Positions 55,580 to 64,000 of a DNA stretch of 64,000 nt are shown here, piece after piece; the stretch's first letter is position 1; the number at the start of each line of letters is the position of its first letter. Origin of the DNA: Prinsepia uniflora (Eukaryota; Streptophyta; Magnoliopsida; Rosales; Rosaceae); the NCBI GenBank assembly GCA_032719365.1, contig CM064863.1, positions 65,683,583-65,747,582 on the forward strand. The letters run 5' to 3'. The notes below the pieces were generated by a model. That model worked only from the letters and a program-made list of their open reading frames with translations. It did not search any database and was not told the origin of the DNA. A program made the translations under genes and the position numbers.

Positions 55580-58368
55580 ATGGCTAGTGGAAGTGCAAGT
55601 GATAGCCGCCCAAGACCTGGACGAGTTGACCCAGCATGGAAATATGCCATTGCAATTCCTGGAAATAAAAACGGTGCCATTTGTTCGTTTTGTCAACATC
55701 AGTTTCAGAGTGGAGGCATAACGCGATTAAAGTTTCATTTAGCAGGTTTTGATCCGAAAAAAAATGTTCAAAAATGCAAAGACGTACCTAAAGCTATTAG
55801 GGATGAGGTCAGAGCATGGATCAAAAGTAAAGATACTGCTAAAAAGACTAAGAATATGATTGAGGAGAATATACGAGCTGGCTTGAGAGGAGATCCACTG
55901 GACACTCAACAGAGCATTCAGATTAACGATAGTGATGATGAAGAGGATGATGATGGATTCGCTTATCCACCAGATGTGCATAGATCTGAGAGAGCAGCAT
56001 ATCGCTTTGCTGTAAATGCATCGAGAGATGAGGCACGACGAAGTGTCGACAATTATGGAGTTGGGTCCATGCGTGGTGCTCAAGGAGGCAGTAGCAGTCG
56101 TCAACCACCGCAACAGATGCGTCGATCACAAAGTTTGCGTGATCCATTTTCAATTCCTCCCGAACCAAAACTCTACAAAACCGCACGAAGTCAACAGAAG
56201 ACTGTAAAATCGATGTGGAAAGGGACGAAAGAAAAGTTGGGTCGATACGTAAGCAAATTTTTTATATATGAAGGCGTGGCTCCAAATAAAGCCAACTCTC
56301 ATCATTTTAAGAATATGATCATTGAAGCCCAACGAGCAGGTATTTAATAAATTTATTTATTTATGATACATGTTTATTTAGCTTATGAAATAGCATTAAA
56401 TGCTAACTTATGTTTTGATTTGCAGGTGAAGGCGTGTCCACTCCTTCTCCATATGAAGTGAAAAATAAATATCTTCCTATGGAGTATGAAGAAATGACGG
56501 CGTATGTGGAGCAACAAAAGCGACACTGGGAAACTTATGGATGTACCATAATGTGCGATGGTTGGACCGGTCCAACGAAGTTATCCATAATTAACTTCAT
56601 GGTATATAGTAAGGGTTCAACTGTATTTCTCAAGTCAGTTGATTCTTCCAAATTTCATAAAGACTATGTGTACATAGGAAATTTGTTGAAGGAAGTTGTT
56701 CAGGAGGTTGGAGTACAAAATGTTGTACAGATCGTTACTGATAATGGGTCGAACTTCAAAAAGGCTGGAAAAGAACTGATGAAGACTTATCCGCTCTATT
56801 GGACTCCTTGTGCAGCCCATTGTATCGACCTAATATTTGAAGATATTGGGAAGAATGAGACAATGACGCTCATCATAAAAAATGCTAGGCAGGTAACTAA
56901 CTACATCTATAATCATCTATGGTTACTTGCTCAGATGCATGAATTTTGTCAAGGAGACTTGGTTCGGCCTGGTGCAACTCGGTTCGCAACCAACTATATT
57001 TGTATAAACAGTATAGTTAAACATAAAGTTGGCCTTAGAAGGTTGTTTACCAGTGATCAATGGCATGGTAGCCCATTGAGTAGGAAAGTGGAAGGCAAGA
57101 GGGTTGAGGCTCATATCCTCGACCAAAGATTCTGGGAGTCCTTGGAGATGATGCAATCAATATATGAACCATTATATTGCATCCTCCGAATTGTTGATAC
57201 AGAGGTAGTCCCAACCATGCCAATCCTGTATGATATGTTCAATCGAATGAAAGAAAAGATAACCCGTCTTAAAGGGAAGAAGTGGGTCCTTAAAATCATA
57301 CAGGAGCGATGGGAAAAAACATTAGTACATCCTTTACATGCTGCTGGTATATTTCTATCTTATTGAACTTGTTAATATTTTATTTTATTGTTGTTTACTA
57401 AGCAAAGTTCATTCATGATTTGCAGCTTATTACTTGAATCCCCGATATCAATATCAAGCAGGTATTGGGCATGACTCCTTCCTTGTCCAATCAGTTCAAC
57501 AAGTATTCCTCAAACTGAATCCAAATGGACAAGTGGGTTTACAAAATTTTGGAGTAGACGTAAGTTCACTACCATATATGAATCTTGATGAGTTATTTTG
57601 AATCTTGATGAGTTATTTCGAATCTATACATCTATGGCATTATATTAACATCAGCCTTAATGTAGTTGATCAACTTTAGAGATGGTCGGAAAACATTTCG
57701 TTCACCTATGGCTGTACAATCACGAACGAAAATGCCCCCAGGTATATTACTTGCATTTAACTTGATATTCTATGACTTAGCACTTTATAATGCCTCTTAC
57801 ATTAAACTTGATATTGACAGCTGAGTGGTAGGAACTATATGGCCAAGCTTCTCCCAGCTTGCAACAAATTGCTGTTCGTATATTATCACAAACGGCATCA
57901 TCTTCGGCATGTGAGAGAAATTGGAGTACATTTGCTTTAATTCATACAAAGCAACGAAATCGTCTCGCATATTCTAAGTTAGAACAACTTGTTTTCTGTT
58001 ATTACAACATGAAACTCAAGTTAAGAGATGAAGAAGCCGAAGCCGGTAAAGTTGTGGAAGAAGACTACGTTGACCTGTTGGAAATTGCAGGTCAACATGT
58101 GGAAGGTAATGAGGCTGATCCACTTCAAGCATGGATTATGCCAGCTCACTTGGATGATGATAGTGGAAGGCCTGACCCTCGAGTAGCACATCTTGCTAGT
58201 GAACACGGTGTTAATGTCGATAGAGTGCTATCTGAAGAAGTGGGGAGTGAGGACGTAGGAAGTGAGCGGACAATGACTTCATGGGAAAGATCAATGCTTG
58301 GTTCTACCGGTAGACGTGACTTACGAGCTGATGCTACTAGTAAGGGACTTCATCAAAATAAATCTCCA

Positions 58369-58406
<38 letters not shown>

Positions 58407-58986
58407 CGATGTTGAGACAAACGATGAAGACAAGGATGACGGAGGGGATGATGACGGGGGAAATGAACATGTAACCGATACATATGCACCCTTGAGCCCA
58501 TTTACAGAAGAGGCGGATTTCACTCATGCCACACAAGATTATGATCATGGGTGTAGAGAAGGAGGAGTAGGAATCGGTGGTGTCGGAAAAGATTACACTC
58601 GGACACGAAACATATATGAAGGTTATGGAAACCCATCTTCTGAGGATTCCATGGCAATTAGTTTTGAGTCAATGAGTTTAGGCACCGATCCTAGTAACAA
58701 CTCAAATGATCCATATGCTTATGGTCCATATCGTCACCCCCTGTTAGACAACCATCTCCCTCAAATGTCACATGAAGATTATGGAGAAGTTAGTTGGGTA
58801 AATCCGAACTACCCTATCTATGGAGGAAAAGTAGGCCATTCAAAGGAGATATACGAATACTATGTCCAACAATACATTTCCTTTTGGTCAAATAGCATCA
58901 GTTGGCAAAACTTTTGTGTCTTGGTAGATCAAGAGATTCAAGACCAATCTAATTTTCAAGCTGGTCGACACTCTACTTGTTTTTGA
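55580..58986 (+). pseudogene. hAT transposase (BED finger, DUF659, hAT dimerisation), one nonsense codon
   Basis: Five exons join in frame: 55580-56339, 56426-57346, 57426-57559, 57666-57741 and 57821-58986, all GT-AG, 1,019 codons. Exon 1 has a BED zinc finger (CSFCQHQF ... H). Exon 2 has the RNase H-like core with CDGWTGP and VTDNGSNFKKAGKEL, the expected first two acidic residues, and CAAHCIDL. Exon 5 has the hAT dimerisation region (RILSQTASSSACERNWSTF, then RLAYSKLEQLVF) and an Asp run from GAT repeats (58371-58408). The only break I see is TAG at 57829-57831 in the EWWELYG motif, where the second Trp is expected. An earlier ATG at 55511 is possible; I prefer 55580 (MASGSASD). Confidence 0.85.
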
Positions 58987-61281
58987 TCAAGTTCAATGTG
59001 TACAATATTGTTAATGCAATATTATCAATGAAATTATGTTTTAATTTAAGTTTATCTTTAAGATTTTATACTTTAGTGGTCGGCAGATCTATATTCCATC
59101 ATATGGTTCATCATATGATTCATCATATATTTATCATATCAAAGTCATTTTATAATTTTTATTAGTCCTATATAACCATTATTGGGTACTTAAGTGTTTG
59201 CCAAAGTTTCATTCCAAATTTCCGTCATTTGGACCCAATTTCCGTCATTTTTGTTGACCGTAAACGATATCGATATCGATATCGATATTTGGGGCGAGAT
59301 ATCCGTAAATTCGGCGAGCGATATATCCGTCGATATCGATATTTTCATCCTTGGTCATATGTCCCTACCCAAAAGCGAGGTAGACCAATAGGTTCGAAGG
59401 ATTCTCATCCCTAGAAGAGGACAAATTTGGCACAATCGAATTCCTTGGATATCACTATATCATCTTATCCATCTTATGAGATAATTCCGGATTATGGGTC
59501 TGTCTTAGAAAAGACAACGTTGGGGGACGCCTCAACGTCTGAACCCACTCCCGAGAATAGAGAGATCTCGGTAAACTATGCATGCTTAAATGAGATATGG
59601 AATCAGAATGATATTAGCATCGATGATATTTTTGTATTCGTAGTAACTACTGAAATAATAACTAGTGACGATATCGAACCTTACTCCGTTGATGAATGTC
59701 AACGTAGAGAAGACTGGCCAAAGTGGAAAGAAGCAATCTATGTTGAACTTGATTCCTTGACAAAAAGAAAGGTGTTTGGACCGGTAGCTCCCACACCTCT
59801 CCATGTTAAACATGTAGGCTTTAAATGAGTATTTGTAAGGAAGCGTAATGAGAAAAACGAGATTGTGAGATACAAAGCTCGTTTAGTGGCGCAAGGATTT
59901 TCTCAACGCCCTGGGATTGATTACGAGGAGACATACTCTCCCGTAATGGACATTATAACGTTCCGCTACCTTATTAGTTTGTTAGTTTTCGAAAAACTGA
60001 ATATGAAGCTTTTCGATGTGGTCACAGCTTATCTCTATGGGGATCTAGATACAGAGATATATATATATATGAAAGTTCTTGAAGGACTTAAGCTATCTGA
60101 TTCAAATAGTTCTAGACCACGGAACACACTCTCCATTCGTTTGAGGCGTTCATTTTATGGATTGAAACAATCCGGACGGATGTGGTATAACCGTCTAAAT
60201 GAATATTTGATCAAATTGGGATATGTGAATAATGAATTATGCCCATGCGTGTTTATTGAGAAAACAAGTTTCGGGTTCGCTATAGTGGCAGTTTATGTCG
60301 ATGACATGAATCTGATTGGTACTCCTAAAGAGATCCAAGAAACCGCTAAGCACCTGAAATTAGAATTTGAAATGAAGGATCTTGGGAGAACACACTTCTG
60401 TCTCGGCCTGGAGCTCGAGCACCGTGCAGATGGAATTTTGGTCCATCAATCGAATTACATTCAGAAGATGTTGAGACGTTTTAATGAGATAAAGCAAAAC
60501 CTTCAAGCACACCCATGATCGTCCGAAGTCTAGATCCTAAGAAGGACCCGTTTCGTCCAGCAGATGACAACGAAGAGATATTGACACCAGAAGTGTCATA
60601 TCTAAGTGCAATAGGCGCACTATTTTACTTGGTTCAATGCACTAGGCCAGACATTTCATTTGATGTGAACTTGCTAGCTAAATTTAACTCTACGCCAACA
60701 CACCGCCACTGGAATGGCATAAAAGACATCTTCTGATACCTTAGAGCTACAATGGATATGAGCTTATTCTATCCCTATGCATCGAGGAATAAATCAAACC
60801 CCATTGGTTCTCGAAATGATGCAAACCTTGTTGGGTATATTGATGTAGGTTACTTATCAGATCCACACAAGGCACGTTCCCAATGTGGTTATGTCTTTAT
60901 CATTGGGAACACAGCAATATCTTGGTGGTCTACGAAACAGACACTTGTTGCTACGTTTACGAATCATGCAGAGATTTTAGCCCTGCACGAAACAGTTCGT
61001 GAATGCATATGGCTAAGAGCCATTATTGGCATATTCGAAGTACCTGTGGATTGAATTCCACCCATAATGAACCGACAGTTATCTACGAAGATAATGCTGC
61101 CTGCATAGAGCAGATGAAGACCGATTTCATTAAGGGAGACAACACCAAGCATATTGCACCGCAATTCTTCTTTAACCAACAACAACAAGAATATCGGAAG
61201 ATTGAGAGCAAGCCAATACGATCTCAAGATAATCATGCAGACTTGTTCACCAAGTCATTACCAAAAGCCACATTCCAGTAG

Positions 61282-61868
61282 CATGTGCGAAATATTGGTT
61301 TACGTAGACTGGCTGATCTACCTAATCTGTAGTTTTCATGGGGAGTCAAGATCAGGGGGAGTATCCTGAAGTATACAAAGTATCCTGAAGTATACTAATA
61401 TCCCGAAGTATACTCACATGATTATCGTGTACTCTTTTGTCCTACGACCAGAGTTATTTTGTCTCATTGAGTTTTGTTACCTGATTAGGTTTTAATGAGA
61501 CACATTTTGGTATGATCACCCCGCTAACAATGCATCCTGAAGATGCCATGATTTGACTCATATGCATTTGCTCATCTTTTCCCTTCGACCACGGGTTTTT
61601 CCCACTGGGTTTACCGGGCAATGTTTTAGTGAAGCAACACTAATGCATTTTATCTCAAAGGCGTACTATCTACCTGTATTCCAGAAGAGGCGACATCAAC
61701 TACCTCAGAAGATTCCGATGTGATCATTTACAGGCGCGTTGCACTCTTTTTCCTTCGACCAGAGTTATTTTTGTCTCATAGGGTTTTTGTCACTTGACAA
61801 GGTTTTAACGAGGCAACACATAAACGCGTAACCCAGCAACACCATTACATGAAATATCCAAGGGGGAG
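61282..61868 (+). other. Copia 3' untranslated region and polypurine tract
   Basis: Non-coding sequence with 'tatcctgaagtatac' repeated three times near 61370-61400. Two related halves contain 'gttttaatgagacac' and 'gttttaacgaggcaac'. It ends in the polypurine tract aagggggag (61860-61868), directly before the 3' LTR. Confidence 0.75.
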
Positions 61869-62094
61869 TGTTGTAAATAACATTAAGGGGTGTGTTTTTT
61901 TGTGTAAATGGGTACGAGGGGTAGATATGTAATTGTACTTATATATTAATCCTATCCTTATATAAATGAGTTAATTAGTTTTGTATTAAATGAACTCTCA
62001 TTATTCTGAAAGACCGTATTATTAGATACAGAGAACATTTCTTCCCTCAACCTTCTTCTCTGCAATTTCCCTCTTCCTAAAATCCTTCACAACA
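61869..62094 (+). mobile_element. Copia 3' LTR
   Basis: 226 bp, TGTTG...CAACA. Nearly identical to the 5' LTR with roughly a dozen differences, mostly near the end ('cttccctcaaccttcttctc'). Confidence 0.92.
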
Positions 62095-62129
62095 GGCATT
62101 AAATTTAACAAACTGCGTCAGCAATAGCA

Positions 62130-62168
62130 TGACCTTCCTTCCAGCCTTAAAACCGTATGATCTGACTT
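62130..62168 (-). pseudogene. Degenerate third copy of the cyanase terminal exon
   Basis: The minus strand reads AAG TCA GAT CAT ACG GTT TTA AGG CTG (KSDHTVLRL), aligned with KSEHVASRL of the copy at 62300-62338. An extra A separates the upstream AG from the AAG, and the short stop is lost, so it is unlikely to splice in frame. Confidence 0.6.
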
Positions 62169-62299
62169 TCTACTACTTGAGATTTTGTTGAACAAATCTA
62201 GCCAGCAGTCGGCACTAACAACTTTAGAGCTATACAAGGAGTTTATTCATAAAGGAGGCTTGCTTAGTTTACAACACCTGCCTGAAGGCATGAGGCATA

Positions 62300-62338
62300 T
62301 TATTTTTCCTGCAGCCTTGAAGCCACGTGCTCCGACTT
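62300..62338 (-). CDS. Alternative terminal exon of the cyanase gene
   Basis: On the minus strand GGACAG precedes a phase-0 exon encoding KSEHVASRLQEK and a TAA. It matches in phase and length the exon at 62494-62535 (KAENMVSWLHLDS). The SRL here is closer to what I recall of plant cyanase C-termini than SWL in the proximal copy, so this may be the ancestral end. Flanking sequence is duplicated too: a region like 62541-62600 follows at 62347-62400. Both exons could be used as mutually exclusive 3' ends; transcript data would decide. Confidence 0.55.
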   Translation of the reverse strand, partial: KSEHVASRLQEK

Positions 62339-62493
62339 CTGTCCATATAAATTAAAGATTTTCAGTAATTAAAGCAAAGTATTATAAACAATGTCAACTG
62401 AATAAGATTTTGTTAAAAGAGCTAGCAGCACAATGGAAATGCAAGGAAGTTACAGATAAAGGGAACGTAAAGTATAAAGCATTGTGCCGTAAA

Positions 62494-63613
62494 TTATGAG
62501 TCCAAATGCAGCCATGAAACCATGTTCTCTGCCTTCTGTCAATGTCCAGTGTAAGCATAATTAAAGCAAAAGATGGTAAAGGATGTAAACTAAATAAAAC
62601 CCTGGGTTGCTCAGATTGATTGACGTAAACTACAGAGTATATCTAAGGCAAGGAGATACATATTTTCAAGGCCCTCTTCAAGTTTTCTTATTATCTATTG
62701 CTATTAGCAAGAAACAGACACTTTGTGAAGTTGGCAATAATCTCTGCAACTGAGTCAATATGTTGGTGCACTATAATTATGCCCTCCATACATTTTGTAA
62801 GCCAAAAAGGTAATGATCAATTCAAACCAGGAACAGACTTGCTAACAGGCCTTTGAATTCCCAAATGGAACAAATGAGGTCAATAGTCCCTGCTCTTGGA
62901 GGCCGTTTCTTTATCATTTCTGACTTCTAGGTCATCAAATGGAAAAAAGAAAAAGAAAACAAACTTGCATGCGTTGGTTTAATATGTCAAACTTGCACGC
63001 ATGAGTGATGTCAAACTTGACATATCAGTTGATATCTCAAACTTGCACGAATTCGTTTGATATGCCCAACTTGTGCGCATTAGTTTGATAATGCTTTTGC
63101 TTCTGCCGCAATAGATTACCAATTCACTACATATTTTTAGCGTAATTTTTTTAACTTTTCAATTGCTGTATCAGAAGGAGGCAGCAATAGCAACCGAGTT
63201 ACTGACCTGCTCAGAATGAGGCAAATACTTCCCATCAAAGGTCAGGAGTACCCGCTCCTTTCCATCCAGACCTCTTACTTTGTCGACTGAGCAGTAGAAG
63301 TCTATAGCTGACATACTATACATAAAACAAGCGAGTATAAATTCAAGAAACAAAAACAGTAAAACAAGATTTTCTATCTAGGTATATTGGTTAAAAGACG
63401 TCATAGAAAAATTTCACAACAGTTTTTTCAACAACTAGTTATGTAGCTGTAACATAACAATCTCAGCAAAGTTCATCAAGAAACATTCCGCCAAAACCAT
63501 TTGTTGAACATCGAGACACAAAATTAGAAATTGAAACTTACATGCCATCCCCAAAGTCCTCATTGATAATCTCCTTGATACTTTCACCAAAATGCATAAC
63601 TGCTTCATTCAAC
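62494..63613 (-). CDS. CYN: Cyanate hydratase (cyanase), 3' part; gene continues past the right edge
   Basis: Three GT-AG exons: 63613-63542, 63315-63207 and 62535-62494. They encode LNEAVMHFGESIKEII, FGDGIMSAIDFYCSVDKV and VLLTFDGKYLPHSEQ, ending KAENMVSWLHLDS. This is the catalytic C-terminal domain of cyanase, which converts cyanate and bicarbonate to carbamate (then ammonia) and CO2. Of the Arg-Glu-Ser active site, the Glu (LNE) and Ser (IMSA) are present; the Arg codon is split and its last base G starts the first visible exon. The N-terminal helical domain should lie beyond 64000. The visible coding part is undamaged. Terminal-exon copies lie downstream. Confidence 0.93.
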
Positions 63614-64000
63614 CTACAGAATCCAAAATCGGTAAATCAAAGGCATACGAGCTAGAAGGATGTTTCATAACTTTGAGGAAACATTCAGAGTAAGCTCCCC
63701 AATGACCTATTATTAATATCAAGAATATTGTAAAATATAAATGTAATGGATGCGACGATCACAGCAGATGTTGGATATTTAATCATCCAAGGAATGATAT
63801 GAACTTAGCACTTTCTTTGATATCATCATTATTTAATTAATTTTATCAATATTTTCATCATTACACTACAAAGTGAAAAGATTAACCGAATATAGGAATA
63901 GATTTTTGAAGTTTAATCAAAGTCTTACTCTTTCCCCAAAACATTGGATCCAGGACACTGTGGGACTCAACCCATGCGACAGAGTTGGGAACAAATGCTG
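63614..64000 (-). other. Intron of the cyanase gene
   Basis: Sequence upstream of the first visible cyanase exon. I found no in-phase stretch encoding the preceding residues (…EPTVYR), so the next exon must lie beyond the window. Confidence 0.7.

Larger units (their letters stand above)
53357..59353 (+). mobile_element. Near-complete hAT transposon
   Basis: 5,997 bp inserted in Copia pol. Ends: left CACTGATTGAAAT, right in reverse complement CAAGGATGAAAAT. Flanks: gtctatg on the left, gtcatatg on the right, an 8-bp hAT duplication with one base lost on the left. Subterminal regions are rich in cgatat/atatcg motifs. Inside are a C-rich 5' region with 40-bp repeats, an AT-rich block with 309-bp repeats, and a five-exon transposase. 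Its flanks fit back into Copia pol coding sequence. Confidence 0.88.
51730..61281 (+). pseudogene. Copia pol: protease-integrase-RT-RNaseH, broken
   Basis: Protease DSATTH (from 51760). GAG-pre-integrase zinc finger (HDRLGHPNQGMMRR ... CQACSMGK). Integrase core 52425-53090 with GLDNASEFTSK and HTQNGLAEVFIK; the first catalytic Asp region is altered (VDPSNHH). The hAT insertion follows at 53357-59353. The frame resumes with KRGRPIGSKDSHP (59377 on). RT lies at 59700-60518 with ARLVAQGFSQRPGIDYEETY and YVDDM (60294-60308). RNase H is at 60590-61281 with YEDNAACIEQM and DLFTKSLPKA. Stops or frameshifts occur near 52385-52425, 52689, 53097, 59826, 60516, 60734 and 61052. Confidence 0.9.
48871..62094 (+). 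mobile_element. Ty1/Copia retrotransposon, decayed, split by a hAT element
   Basis: 226-bp LTRs at 48871-49096 and 61869-62094, starting TGTTGTAAATAAC and ending ATCCTTCACAACA, are nearly identical. The order between them is leader, gag, protease, integrase, RT, RNase H, polypurine tract, which is the Copia order (integrase before RT). The flanks agcac and ggcat match at 3 of 5 positions, so the target duplication is eroded or lost. A 5,997-bp hAT transposon occupies 53357-59353. Without it the element is about 7.2 kb. Confidence 0.9.

Overview
The window is plant nuclear DNA, almost certainly from an angiosperm and most likely a eudicot. Evidence is intron-bearing plant host genes (a plastid RNA-editing factor of the MORF/RIP family, a thaumatin-like protein, a plant-type cyanase) embedded in nested, mostly decayed transposable elements. 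No bacterial operons, CRISPR arrays or complete RNA genes were seen.

Layout. 1-18.2 kb is a graveyard of long-LTR Ty3/Gypsy elements of one chromovirus-like group. It holds a minus-strand element with gag, pol and chromodomain (1375-9764), rearranged plus-strand LTR pieces (9765-12224), an LTR fragment, a solo LTR with a 5-bp target duplication (13834-16445), and an older plus-strand LTR ending in a primer site and the first codons of gag (18056-18165). 18.2-22.6 kb holds polygalacturonase exon fragments and little else. 22.6-26.1 kb is a complete four-exon MORF2-like gene on the minus strand; its large third intron carries ~200-bp repeats and a foldback element. 26.2-30.3 kb is a dead LINE split by a hAT-type MITE. 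30315-33172 is a second solo LTR. 33.7-34.8 kb looks like one end of a CACTA element. 35.0-36.2 kb is an intact two-exon thaumatin-like gene. 36782-47751 is a gag-only non-autonomous Gypsy element with its target duplication, carrying two minisatellites. A 4-kb chimera of a Cassandra-type TRIM LTR and a Gypsy LTR-gag piece sits inside its gag. 48871-62094 is a decayed Copia element interrupted by a 6-kb hAT transposon whose five-exon transposase has a single in-frame stop. 62.3-64 kb is the 3' part of a cyanase gene that runs off the right edge; its terminal exon is repeated downstream, with one degenerate copy on the far side of the Copia insertion.

How the parts relate. The three host genes are functionally unrelated: plastid RNA editing, a secreted PR-5-type protein, and cyanate detoxification. 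The strongest leads are the Cassandra/Gypsy chimera, with one shared 5-bp target duplication and 28 nt of initiator-tRNA complement at its inner junction, and the duplicated terminal exons of the cyanase gene. A further pattern is that many in-frame stops in the dead elements lie in CTAG, as expected if methylated CCAG/CTGG sites were deaminated.
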